From Trichomonas vaginalis G3 (Eukaryota > Parabasalia > Trichomonadida > Trichomonadidae): a DNA stretch of 64,000 nt. The notes beneath the pieces are model-generated. The model was given only the letters and a program-made list of their open reading frames with translations, was not told the origin of the DNA and did no database searches. The stretch is from contig NC_067204.1 of NCBI RefSeq assembly GCF_026262505.1, forward strand, positions 13,286,522-13,350,521, given 5' to 3'. The position numbers and the translations under genes were made by a program. This document shows, piece by piece, positions 41,621 to 51,028 of the stretch; position 1 is the stretch's first letter, and every line of letters starts with the position of its first letter.

Positions 41621-41685
41621 AATTACCTCAGACTTTTCAGAGGATTGAGTGGCAACTCAATCCTCTGAAATAGTCTGTGGTAATT
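41621..41685. repeat. 30-bp imperfect hairpin
   Basis: The left arm contains CAGAGGATTGAGT and the right arm ACTCAATCCTCTG, separated by GGCA; pairing continues outward imperfectly through CTCAGACT/AGTCTG and AATTACC/GGTAATT. It lies in gene-free DNA and might be a small MITE or the relic of one. Confidence 0.7.
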
Positions 41686-42468
41686 TTTAGTCTCTACACT
41701 ATTTCAATATAAGCTCCATTTTTAAACAGTTTTTAAAAATCGAGCATTGAAAAGTGTGATGAGACTCCGTAATTTCCAACTTTCTCAAAATTGAATTGAA
41801 TTAAGAGATTTTATGAAAGAAAGAAATTAATAACCACTTTTTGGAAGTTAATAAAAATATGCTCGAATTAAATGTGAAGGCTGTATTCATTAAAAAAATC
41901 ATTATAAAGGTTTGAATAGAAGAAGAAGTTTTTTCAAGGCAAAATGTTTTTTAATGTAAAATCATTCATAATCATATAAGGAATATATATATTTTCAGAA
42001 TCATTGAAAATTTTGAATTTAAGAAATTCATTTTGGAAGATATTTTGAATAGTTTATTTTATTCCATGGCCCAAGAAAATGTGCACGCCAGAAATATCTG
42101 CTCGACAGATTTCTGATTAAATTGCAGATATACCATGGATTGTTATTGAGTCTACTTAGAAATCTATAAGAGATTTATGGAATTCCAGATTATCTAAAAT
42201 TATTCATTAATTTTATAATAATGATATTATATGAATATTGCAAATTATTAATCGGTATTCAAATCAGTATTTTATATATTTTTCGTTAATATCCTAATTT
42301 GAAAGAAAAGAAAATGAAATATGAGTGACTATAATAGAGTATGTATTGTATGTACATGCGTTACATAGTATTAAAATTGCTTAATGGCTTAAATTTCATA
42401 ATATATTCTGAAAATATGATTATATCACCAAGTTAAAGATGTAATTGTGATCACTCACCCAAGTTAAA

Positions 42469-42470
<2 letters not shown>

Positions 42471-42523
<53 letters not shown>
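42471..42523. repeat. Poly(A) tract (53 bases, one G)
   Basis: A near-pure run of A ends three bases before the Maverick tip. It mirrors the poly(T) next to the other tip at the window start. Confidence 0.8.
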
Positions 42524-42525
<2 letters not shown>

Positions 42526-42538
42526 TAGTGGGGCTTCC

Positions 42539-42553
42539 AGGCACTTCGTGCCT
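42539..42553. repeat. Terminal hairpin of the Maverick (6-bp stem)
   Basis: AGGCAC and GTGCCT pair around TTC directly after the 12-base tip. The tip at 1-27 has a hairpin of the same size at the same place but of different sequence. Confidence 0.75.
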
Positions 42554-42743
42554 TCTAGCCCTGAAGATGTTTAGTATAAATGAAGTTTTTATTCGGAGGG
42601 CTTCCAGCCCATAAGAAATTTTTCCCAAGACCCAAGAGGAGGACCGAACCCCAGCCGACCAGCCGTTGACTTTTTTGTCAAGACTTCTTCGTAAATGTTT
42701 TGTCAAGACTTCTTCGTAATGAGCGTAAATGACCAAAAAAAAA

Positions 42744-42805
42744 GTTTATGTTAGAATGTTAGATCTAACACGTTTTCTAACATGTTTTCTAACATCGTAG
42801 AAAAC
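42744..42805 (+). repeat. TTAGATCTAACA repeat, copy 1
   Basis: About 60 bp: TTTATGTTAGAATG, then the palindromic TGTTAGATCTAACA-type core, then two TTTTCTAACA units. It forms a large hairpin with copy 2. Confidence 0.85.
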
Positions 42806-42928
42806 TCATGATTTCATCGTAAATGCTTTGTCGAAACTTCTTCATCGTAAATGTTTTGTCAAGATTTCATCGTAAATGTTTTGTCAAGACTTCTTCGTAA
42901 TGAGCGTAAATGACCAAATTTCAAGAGT

Positions 42929-42990
42929 TTTCTACGATGTTAGAAAACGTGTTAGAAAACATGTTAGATCTAACATTCTAACATAAACTT
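42929..42990 (-). repeat. TTAGATCTAACA repeat, copy 2 (inverted)
   Basis: Reverse complement of copy 1 with a few changes; 123 bases separate the two. It precedes the first Maverick gene. Confidence 0.85.
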
Positions 42991-43152
42991 TTTTTTTGCT
43001 GTAAATTTCATGAAATTTCAAGACTTCTTCGTAAATGTTTTGTCAAGACTTCTTCGTAAATGTTTTGTCAAGACTTCTTCGTAAATGTTTTGTCAAGACT
43101 TCTTCATCGTAAATGTTTTGTCGAAACTTCTTCATCGTAAATGTTTTTAACT

Positions 43153-43158
43153 TCACTT
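43153..43158 (+). promoter_or_regulatory. Initiator (Inr) TCACTT
   Basis: TTCACTTAAA stands 3 bases before the ATG at 43162 and supports that start over the ATG at 43141. Confidence 0.55.
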
Positions 43159-43161
43159 AAA

Positions 43162-44709
43162 ATGCCACGTAAGCTACGTAAGAATATACGTAAGAGGAAG
43201 GGAGCATTGAAACATCCAATAGTAAAACTGACACCACAACAACAGTTGCAACAACAAATGCTGAATGACCCCACTATGTTGCAACAAATGTCAAGCAACC
43301 CTATGCTTTTAAACCGAGTTATTGGTGCACAGAGTGGAGGTTTAAGAGCGGCACTTTTAGCGAAAATGGCAGGCTATGGTGGAGCTGCAGACGGAACAGC
43401 TTATAACCCTCAAAGTCAAATGAATTTGAGTTCACTCAAAAATCAAATAACAGATGTCAAAAAGTCAAACATAGACATACAGAAACAAATAAGTGAAAAC
43501 GAAAAGAAACTAGAATATGACAGACACACAAAGAAACTCAATGAGTTAAACGTAGAGAAAAAGAAGAAAGAAGAACAACTGAAAGAACTAAGTACAGAGG
43601 AATATGCGAAAAAAGTGTCAGAAAAAGCAGCAGAAGTAGCAAAAATGGAACAAGATGTCATAAATTTGAAAAACCATACTACTCAATATAAAGTACTGAA
43701 AGATGAAGAAATAAAACAAAAAGCCCTGAAGACATATATGGATAGCGATGAGTATAAAAAAGAAGTTGAAGCAAATGTAAAGGCAGAAAAACTTTTACAG
43801 TTGCAAAACCAAACCGTACAGTATGAAAACTTAGCACAAGAAAGTAAAAATAACGACGCGGCTATGCAAAAGGCAATGAAAAGCTCAGAATATATAAAAG
43901 CTAACAATGACTGGTTAGATGCCCAAGCCAACGCTAAAGCAGCCCAACTCATAGGGTCAATAAGGACAAAAATACAAGCGGATGAAGACAGTTCAAATGA
44001 AGCTTTAACAAATGCTGACTTTAAGAACGCCTTCGAAGCTCTTCATAGTAAGGTGAAACAAGTGAACGACTTCTCATCTGGAAAGAAACTGAAGTCTGAA
44101 GGTTTCGACAACGAGTTAAAAGAAGTAGCACAAAATATGACGAAAATAACAGATGCAGCAACGAGACAGGCAGTTCAAAGTGCCTATGACGCCGTTAGAG
44201 CAACTGTTGTGAAAAGTCAAGAAAAAGAGTTACAACAGACCAAAACAGACCTAGTAAATGCTTTCTTAAGAACGAAAAGTCAGGTAGGACATTACGCTGC
44301 AGATGGAACATATGTGCCAGCTGGTGGAACTTATATACCACCAAACCCTCCAAGAGAAGCACCTGCACCAGGACTACCTAGAACATTTACATCGTCACAT
44401 GGACACAGACACAGGCATGCACCAAAACCAACACAACAACCAACAGTTCAAAACCCTGCACAACAACCAACAGTTCAAAATCCAGCACAACAACAACAAC
44501 CAGCACAGCAACCACCTCCACAACCAGCACAACAACCACAAACAGAGCAAGGACATAAAAGAAGTAGAGAACAAGGAAACCAAGAATTCTTAAAAATGCT
44601 TAAAGAAGAGTGTGGTTTCCCAGATACTATTGACTTTAGTGACAGATATAAAGAAGCTATTGAAAGTTCAAGGATGGAAATACTGACCCGAACCTATTTA
44701 GCTTTATGA
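43162..44709 (+). CDS. Maverick Gln-rich coiled-coil protein
   Basis: 515 residues. A very basic N-terminus (PRKLRKNIRKRKGALKH), Gln-rich stretches, a long charged coiled coil from about 110 to 360, and a Pro/Gln/His-rich tail with duplicated QQPTVQNPA units before a folded end. It may be a structural or DNA-associated virion protein, as the basic start and first place before the capsid gene suggest, but no family is recognised. Its stop overlaps the next start as ATGA. Confidence 0.75.
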   Translation: MPRKLRKNIRKRKGALKHPIVKLTPQQQLQQQMLNDPTMLQQMSSNPMLLNRVIGAQSGGLRAALLAKMAGYGGAADGTAYNPQSQMNLSSLKNQITDVKKSNIDIQKQISENEKKLEYDRHTKKLNELNVEKKKKEEQLKELSTEEYAKKVSEKAAEVAKMEQDVINLKNHTTQYKVLKDEEIKQKALKTYMDSDEYKKEVEANVKAEKLLQLQNQTVQYENLAQESKNNDAAMQKAMKSSEYIKANNDWLDAQANAKAAQLIGSIRTKIQADEDSSNEALTNADFKNAFEALHSKVKQVNDFSSGKKLKSEGFDNELKEVAQNMTKITDAATRQAVQSAYDAVRATVVKSQEKELQQTKTDLVNAFLRTKSQVGHYAADGTYVPAGGTYIPPNPPREAPAPGLPRTFTSSHGHRHRHAPKPTQQPTVQNPAQQPTVQNPAQQQQPAQQPPPQPAQQPQTEQGHKRSREQGNQEFLKMLKEECGFPDTIDFSDRYKEAIESSRMEILTRTYLAL

Positions 44710-46379
44710 CTCAGCACCAAATGGGATATAATTTCAAACCTGGAAAATACAAGCTCGCTAAGGGATATGATTTAATAGCATATCATCCAAATGACATGAA
44801 CGAATTTACTCCGAGATATTTGATGTCAGAGCTAAATGACAATACAACTTTCGTCATGAAACGCGTAAAAAATAGAGACGGAACGAAAGAACAAAAGCTT
44901 ATGAATGCGGATGACGTAGATAGGGAAATTGTTGAAAACGGTCTCGGAATATATGAAATGCCAGCAGATGAGGTACAAGAAACTCCACAGGAAGAAGTTC
45001 AGATACAACCAGACATGGAAGAAATAGTTCAGCAACAACAGCTAGAAGAGCCTGAAGGAAACGAACAAGTCACTCCTTTGGAAACTAACTTCACAGAACT
45101 AGATGAAGATTTGGAACAGCCGAAAAATCTTGACCCTCAACAAGAGCATGAGGTGAATATGGAATCTTTCCAAGAGTCTAAGAAAGATTCGGCTGACATA
45201 GTAGAAGAATATCGAAAAATGTTTGCCGACATACAAAAGACTCCAACACCAGATGAAAATATTCAGCATAGAATGGAAGTACTGAAAAAAAATGTACACA
45301 AATACAACAACCCTTTTTACTTACGAGCATTTAACGTTCAATCTTCGGATGAACTCGGTGAAGATAAAAGGTTAAATTTCAAGAAAACATATAGAAATGA
45401 AACATTGTTTAAAGTTCATTCAGAACCTAGCCAATATGGAAACAAACCTACTTTTGTTTCTGCAGACGATGGAACTACAATGAGATGGGGTCATAAAGCT
45501 AATTCGGATAGGTGGTTCATAAACTTACAACCTCAATTCCAAGAAGTTGTAGACGCAATGGAAGCGAATGGTGAACGAGATATAGCTGGTATTTTCAGCG
45601 CGGCTTTAATGCCATTGAAAGATATGAAAGATGCAGATATTTTGGACCAGTATGAAATGAACATGGCTGATGGAAATATAACACCTGACGTTCTAGAACA
45701 TTTATCTCAAAGAACTACACAGAACCATAGAGATGGTATATTTGGTGAAGAGTTTAGAAAGAAAGTTAGGGAGAGAGAAGGAAGAGAACCTATTGTACAT
45801 GACCTTGCAAACGAAAGTTTACAAAATGTCATAAAAACTTACTTTGCAGACAATGAACCGAGAAGGGATGAATATTTAAGAAAACTCAAATGGACAGTAC
45901 CAAATGAAATGTTAGTATTGAAAAACATGTTCCTTGACAAAATAAAACCAACTACAGAAATAAATGACGAAAGACTGAAAGATTGGGTAAAAGCTTTCCC
46001 ATTCACAAAAGATATTGTTGGTAACATGGAAAGAAAACCAGAATGGCTACAAAAACATATATTTGGAAACGAGCTTATTCCATATGGACAGGCACTGTTT
46101 GAAGAGCTTGAACCTGAAACTCAGGAAAGAGTCATGCAAACAATACGCGAAGACTCAAATACAGACTATGACAAACTCTTTCTAGGATATAGGTTACCTG
46201 AGATGGGCGACCAGAGCCAAAAGGCAAAAAGGACATGGGAAATTTGCAACATACTAGATGAACATAATGCAAAGATGCAACAACTTCAAGCAGAGGGCAA
46301 TGAAGGAAAAAGAAGAGTTAAAAACTCAGTCAGGAAGAAAGTAAAGCTTGGTCGGAGTGGGTTCTATTATGACATATAA
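44706..46379 (+). CDS. Maverick protein of unknown function, 557 aa
   Basis: An acidic, Gln/Glu-rich region (about 80-170) separates a short N-terminal part from a larger helical C-terminal part with a basic tail (GKRRVKNSVRKKVKLGRSGFYYDI). No catalytic motif or membrane helix is seen. Its ATG overlaps the preceding stop (ATGA), and the probable capsid gene starts 32 bases after it ends. The place between the coiled-coil gene and the capsid gene suggests a structural part or scaffold. Confidence 0.75.
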   Translation: MTQHQMGYNFKPGKYKLAKGYDLIAYHPNDMNEFTPRYLMSELNDNTTFVMKRVKNRDGTKEQKLMNADDVDREIVENGLGIYEMPADEVQETPQEEVQIQPDMEEIVQQQQLEEPEGNEQVTPLETNFTELDEDLEQPKNLDPQQEHEVNMESFQESKKDSADIVEEYRKMFADIQKTPTPDENIQHRMEVLKKNVHKYNNPFYLRAFNVQSSDELGEDKRLNFKKTYRNETLFKVHSEPSQYGNKPTFVSADDGTTMRWGHKANSDRWFINLQPQFQEVVDAMEANGERDIAGIFSAALMPLKDMKDADILDQYEMNMADGNITPDVLEHLSQRTTQNHRDGIFGEEFRKKVREREGREPIVHDLANESLQNVIKTYFADNEPRRDEYLRKLKWTVPNEMLVLKNMFLDKIKPTTEINDERLKDWVKAFPFTKDIVGNMERKPEWLQKHIFGNELIPYGQALFEELEPETQERVMQTIREDSNTDYDKLFLGYRLPEMGDQSQKAKRTWEICNILDEHNAKMQQLQAEGNEGKRRVKNSVRKKVKLGRSGFYYDI

Positions 46380-46411
46380 ATCCAACTATTCTATATTTTT
46401 ACTCATATGAA

Positions 46412-47878
46412 ATGTACGCCGCTCAGAATATAACGCCAACAGTTTTGGATGCCATGAACGGAAATGTTTCCGAATGGTATAACGAATGCGACAATGCCAT
46501 TAGAAGGTCAGAAATAGTTCCTGGAACTTACGAATATACAACTGCTGTTTCTTATGGAAACGTAGGTGAGTTTGGAGAAGGTTCTTCAACAACAGTAGAT
46601 ATTGCTTGCGACAGGTTTCATATAATTTCTATTGACAACTCTTTCTTATACGTGGAACAAGACATTGAAATAAAACCTTCTGCCAAGTTGTCTGACAAGA
46701 AAGGTTGCAATGGAATTTTCTATGTCGGATACCAATATGCTCCAGAAGTTTTCATGGGATATAAGATATATTCTAACTCTGACTTAGTTCAAACAGTAAC
46801 ATGGGCAAACTATGAATGGTTCGCTTTGAGAAACTCAGTACAACCACAAGCTAGAGAACAAACAGACCAGTATGCAACTATTGAGAAAATAAGAAGACTT
46901 GACCCTAACGTTCCAGGAGTTTATGTTAACCTTTCTGGACAAACTGCAGCAGCAGTAACCAAAGTAAAACTGAAACTTAGAGTTCCTTTGTCATCTTTCC
47001 TCATCTTCAGGTTTTTAAGATACTTGCCAAACTGGGCAGGAAAAATTTCTATCGAACTTACTCCAAGCAAAAATAACTTAGTCATTGCACCAACACAAGA
47101 CCCATTCACTCTTACAGAAGTAGTGGGAACAAATAAAATGTCATTCGCCGACTTTTGCAAAAACAAAGTTGACTTAGACTTTGGTTTCTCAAACCTCAAC
47201 ACTGAAGTAAACTATTATTTCAATGCTGCTGGAGATGCTTGGGACCCAGTTAAGTTCACATGCGAAAAATTTGAATGCAAGAGAATAGAAAGCAGACTTG
47301 CAGTCTATATGTTGGACCCAGATATTTCAAATGCTTTAGCTGCCAAATATATTGCAGTTCCACTTATGTTCCCTATACACCAAATATCTGTCAAAGACTT
47401 TGCAGGTGAAGTTGGAAACCAAAGTGCTGACCCAGGTGCAAGAACAGATATTGCTTTAACAACTGCAATGAAACATGCAGATACTATGTTTGTACTGTTC
47501 AGACGAACTATAAATGACTATTCTTGCTTCTACAACCCTGGTATTAAATACCATATAAACATAGATGGCAAATATTATCCAAGAGAAGAATATTCTACAG
47601 TTGAGGATATGAGGTCATACAACTTGACATTAGATGCTATGAACTTTAACAACAACTTCACAACAACCATTAACCCTGAAATGCAAAGTTCTATTATGCC
47701 ATATGTGAAAGTATGGACTCATACAGGAGCTCAAAAAACTCAATATACAAATGGAGACCGTTCAAACTTTTGGCTTGGCATTCCATTTGCTGACTCAGAA
47801 GACTTTATGGGTGGTATTTCAACTGTTGGTACTGTTCAAATACAATATACTGGTGACAGAGACGGTCCAGATGAATGA
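46412..47878 (+). CDS. Probable major capsid protein (double jelly roll)
   Basis: 488 residues, rich in beta-strand patterns throughout, without membrane segments. LSSFLIFRFLRYLPNWAGKI followed by IELTPSKNNLVIAP looks like the strand-rich region of Polinton and virophage major capsid proteins, and the length fits that family (about 450-650). It lies in a structural block as in other Polintons, and a small gene follows with an ATGA overlap. The frame is intact. The assignment is from length, composition and place; a profile search is needed to be sure. Confidence 0.65.
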   Translation: MYAAQNITPTVLDAMNGNVSEWYNECDNAIRRSEIVPGTYEYTTAVSYGNVGEFGEGSSTTVDIACDRFHIISIDNSFLYVEQDIEIKPSAKLSDKKGCNGIFYVGYQYAPEVFMGYKIYSNSDLVQTVTWANYEWFALRNSVQPQAREQTDQYATIEKIRRLDPNVPGVYVNLSGQTAAAVTKVKLKLRVPLSSFLIFRFLRYLPNWAGKISIELTPSKNNLVIAPTQDPFTLTEVVGTNKMSFADFCKNKVDLDFGFSNLNTEVNYYFNAAGDAWDPVKFTCEKFECKRIESRLAVYMLDPDISNALAAKYIAVPLMFPIHQISVKDFAGEVGNQSADPGARTDIALTTAMKHADTMFVLFRRTINDYSCFYNPGIKYHINIDGKYYPREEYSTVEDMRSYNLTLDAMNFNNNFTTTINPEMQSSIMPYVKVWTHTGAQKTQYTNGDRSNFWLGIPFADSEDFMGGISTVGTVQIQYTGDRDGPDE

Positions 47879-48018
47879 AAGCAAAGAAGTTTACAAAACC
47901 AATAGCACTTTTCACGGAAGATGCTCTTTTGAAGATTCGTTCGATGAAACCTGCTGGGGCTCCTCAGATTGGTATAACGACAGCTTCCATCGAGCAGATT
48001 TTGGCAGCAGGTCAGTAA
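47875..48018 (+). CDS. Small Maverick protein, 47 aa
   Basis: Starts MKAKKFTKPIALFTEDALLK; basic at the start, then helical, ending with IEQILAAGQ. The ATG overlaps the capsid stop (ATGA), the same coupling as elsewhere in this block. It overlaps the tail of a broken minus-strand frame. Function unknown. Confidence 0.6.
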   Translation: MKAKKFTKPIALFTEDALLKIRSMKPAGAPQIGITTASIEQILAAGQ

Positions 48019-48329
48019 GTTGTTCTTGAACTGACTTCTCTCCGTCAAATATTGACAGTACGCCAGTTTTGACATAATATTGTATTATAAACTTACCTTT
48101 AGAAATATCGGTCAGTTTTGTTGTTATATTTTTGTCTGCTTCAAGAACTTTCACCATTTCGTTATACCAACTTTCTTTGCTTTATGAAAATATTTTGGTT
48201 CAGCAAAGACTGCTATTCTATAACATTTTCCATTGTTTGTATAAAGAACTATTCTGTCAATGTATTTGTATTGTTTGTGTGTGTAAACTTTGTTCTGCTT
48301 CAATTCGAAGAGATACTCAATACGTCCAT
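47912..48329 (-). pseudogene. Broken minus-strand Maverick gene
   Basis: Two consecutive frames look coding: RIEYLFELKQNKVYTHKQYK with HKAKKVGITKW (about 48322-48155) and then MVKVLEADKNITTKLTDISK with KSVQEQLTDLLPK (48157 down to 47912). The ATG at 48329 is in a third frame. At least two single-base shifts break it; the whole would be about 140 residues. It is convergent with the capsid block. The last part overlaps the 47-residue plus-strand gene, so where it really ends is unclear. Confidence 0.6.
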
Positions 48330-48347
48330 CTTTTTATTCTAAGTAAA

Positions 48348-48836
48348 ATGTCATTTCCGAAAAATAGAAGCGTAAGTGTTTCAAAAGGTTTAATGGCGGT
48401 GGCAGATGTGAAGTTAAATTCACCAACTCAAACAAACAGTCAAAGTGTTGTTGTCAATGTCAAAGAAAGAGATGTTGAAGTGGGGAAACCATACGAAGAC
48501 GAAGATGGTATAACAATAGTTCCTGTAAAAGAACAACCAACATACCCTGAAGTTAGCAGAGACTTAAGTTCTGTTGCAGATATTCGAAACGACTACCAAC
48601 AACTTAAAGACAAACTTAAAACTCAGGAGAAGATTTGTCAAGCTTTGGGTATAATGTTAAACTTGGTTGAACACAACCCTGTAAAAGTGAACTCATATGT
48701 CATCGCACCTCATGAAATTTTGAAAGAACTATTGAAACTTTTGACAGAGGCAGACGATATAAACATCAAAGAAATAGAACCCGACATTGTTGCTGTGGTG
48801 TTTCATATAATGTCATTGACAAGATATACGTTATGA
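48348..48836 (+). CDS. Maverick protein of unknown function, 162 aa
   Basis: Starts MSFPKNRSVSVSKG. A strand-rich first half (VVVNVKERDVEVGKPYEDED) and a helical second half. No known motif. I chose ATG 48348, because the upstream in-frame extension runs through the broken minus-strand gene. Its stop overlaps the next ATG (ATGA at 48833). Confidence 0.7.
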   Translation: MSFPKNRSVSVSKGLMAVADVKLNSPTQTNSQSVVVNVKERDVEVGKPYEDEDGITIVPVKEQPTYPEVSRDLSSVADIRNDYQQLKDKLKTQEKICQALGIMLNLVEHNPVKVNSYVIAPHEILKELLKLLTEADDINIKEIEPDIVAVVFHIMSLTRYTL

Positions 48837-48928
48837 AAGGAGGTGAAACGTTGAACTTAAAATATAGTTTCCCAGACGTCATAAAAATATTTGACGACCA
48901 CAACATTTCATTAAAATTTACTTGCTAA
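48833..48928 (+). CDS. Small Maverick protein, 31 aa
   Basis: Starts MKGGETLNLKYSFPDVIK and ends ISLKFTC. The start overlaps the previous stop (ATGA) and the end lies 4 bases before the next ATG. Coding is supported by this tight packing only. Confidence 0.45.
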   Translation: MKGGETLNLKYSFPDVIKIFDDHNISLKFTC

Positions 48929-48932
48929 GTAA

Positions 48933-49744
48933 ATGGCAGAAGACATAGTGGTTTATACTATTACGACTAAAAACCCTGAGTCATATAATTCTATAACAAC
49001 AAACTTACAAAGTCCTCAAGGACGATATTGTAAACTGACCTTAAACACGATGACGACTAAAGCCTGTTTTGCTCTTTTGACACCAGAAGACTTTGTTGTT
49101 GTGAATGGTAAAAAATACTTCTTTGAAGATACTTACTCAGATATACCACCAACAGGTTTTGTTGACTTATTTAATACTTTAAGGACGGATGTAACATGTG
49201 CTGCAACTAGAGCAGGTTTCATTATGTTTGGATGTCCGACTGAGTTTAGTATAAACGATATGAGCTATAATACAAAACTTATATCTGGTTTTTACTACCA
49301 ACAGTTTCCTATAACAGGAAAAGGTGTCATACAAGGTTCTGTTCCATTGACTTTAAGTACACCTATTTTATATATTGTTTCAAACTTAGGTTCAAAGTGT
49401 ATTCGAATGTCGACAGAAACTACTATGACCAAAAGATACTCATGCGTATAAACAACACTTTCTCTGCTGGTTTGCCTATTGTTCATTCGAATGCAGAGTT
49501 TTCAGCTTTAGTAAACTCAAACACTTTAGCAAACATAAACTTAACCTTAGTTGACGCAAACTTTGTTCCTGTAAAACTTTTATGTCCTATGTATTTGTCA
49601 ATGACGGCAGAAAGTTTCGAATTGGAAGATGCAACTGGTGAAAGTATTGTACTACAAGAACAACTTCAACAACAAATAGCTCAAGAACAACAAATGCAAC
49701 AAATGCAACAAATGGAACAAATGCAACAACAAAGTCAAGAATAA
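48933..49744 (+). pseudogene. Probable minor capsid/penton-type gene, one frameshift
   Basis: The first frame (48933-49451, 172 residues) and the second (about 49397-49744) join into one protein of about 270 residues if a base is added near 49400 (SNLGSK then VYSNVDRNYYDQK). The body is strand-rich (VVYTITTKNPESY, CKLTLNTMTTKACFALL), and the tail is a Gln/Met-rich repeat (QQMQQMQQMEQMQQQ). Place after the capsid gene and strand-rich makeup suggest a penton-like minor capsid protein. No motif proves it. Confidence 0.6.
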
Positions 49745-49772
49745 AAAAAATATTTTTTTTATTTTTATAAAA

Positions 49773-51000
49773 ATGTACAGAATAGACGTTTCAGATTTTT
49801 ATGACTTCCAAGCGTTCAGAAATATGTGTCCATTTAGAGACTATAACAAAGCAGTCGAGAATTTGAAACGTTTAGTCATTTATGTCGACTCTGCCCCAGA
49901 ATGTTATGTCATGAAAGAATGGGATGTTGTCTTTAACAAACCAAGAGCAACAATAGTTTCAGAACAAGAATGTAGACAGAAACTTAAGAAAATAAAAGTC
50001 GTACAAGTTGGTATGAAGATGTTAGATGCTTGGGATATCTTATTGTCAAAGTTAGAAGATTTTTCAGTTCGTGGTATAAAGTTCTATACACCATCTCCAA
50101 ACTTCTATTCTATCTTCACTGGATATAAATACGAACAAGTAGAATGGAAAGAAAATGTTATAGAAGCTTGGTTAGACCATGTCAAAGAAATTATATGCAA
50201 TGGAAACGAAAGAGTCTATGAGTATATCTTATGTTGGTTTGCAAACATCTTACAACATCCAAGTGCTAAAAATGAAACTGCTCTCATCATAATTGGAAAA
50301 CAAGGAACAGGTAAGAACACTTTCTTTACAGATATCTTTGCAAACTGTTAGAGGGCTATTCGAACCGAATATGACAAACTTAGAAAACATCTGCGGTAAA
50401 TTTAACTCTCAATAGAGAATATGAAACTTATAGTATGTAACGAACTTCAAAGTATAGATACAACAAAAGTTTTAACTCAGATGCTTTGAAGAGTCTTATA
50501 ACAGACAAAGTTGGAGTTGTTGAAAGAAAATATAAAGACCAAAGAGTTTGTGAAAATGTTGCAAACTTCATCATGGTTTCAAACAATGTTGTTCCGATGA
50601 AGTTAGAAAGTTCTGACAGAAGATATGTAGTTGTCAGAACGTCAGATTCTCATATGCAAGATACAGAATATTTTGACGACTTAGCAGAAACTTTGACACT
50701 ACTTTTACAACCACTTGTTCTCATATTTCATGACATTAGATATTTCAAAGTTCAATCCAAGACAAATTCCACATACCGAAGAGAGACAAACATTGTTAGA
50801 AGCAAACAAGAGTGTATATGAACTGTTTATAGATGAACTACTTTGAGTGTTTAGATGAAAGGTCATTGTACGATTCATAAACAATATTGTCAAGAGTATG
50901 GTTATATGACAGCTCTAAACGAACATTCTTGGCAAATGTCAAAAGTCTTTTAGATGTTCAGAATGGCGTATATACAAAGAAAAATTTTTTGAGTAAATTT
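49773..51000 (+). pseudogene. D5/SF3-type helicase, multiply frameshifted
   Basis: The first frame (49773-50351, 192 residues) has FYTPSPNFYSIFTGYKY, typical just before the helicase domain, and Walker A GKQGTGKNTF. Later frames keep the Walker B-like LIVCNELQS, the sensor NFIMVSNN and the Arg-finger region SSDRRYVVVRT (50486-50821), then SKFNPRQIPHTEERQTLL. At least four frame changes or stops occur. Intact SF3 helicases unwind DNA at viral origins and occur in virophages and large DNA viruses. The complete protein would be about 400 residues, without the primase part. Confidence 0.8.
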
Positions 51001-51028
51001 TAAAAAAAATATTTTTATTTTATTTGAA

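Larger units (their letters stand above)
40615..42526. other. Gene-free AT-rich region ending in poly(A)
   Basis: No credible gene. It contains the hairpin at 41621-41685 and a long poly(A) at 42471-42523 that abuts the Maverick. An open stretch at 41236-41457 has no ATG. Confidence 0.6.
42660..43140. repeat. Terminal repeat zone of the Maverick
   Basis: Short direct repeats built from GTAAATGTTTTGTCAAGAC and ACTTCTTC recur about ten times. Two copies of a 60-bp palindrome-centred repeat lie here in opposite orientation (42744-42805 and 42929-42990). No coding frame is credible. In Mavericks this zone belongs to the terminal inverted repeat, which cannot be confirmed because the right end is missing. 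Confidence 0.75.

Noticed and set aside
42464..42736. Minus-strand open frame ending in a poly-Phe run
   Set aside because: It runs from the poly(A) tract into the terminal repeat; composition is an artefact of the homopolymer and repeats.
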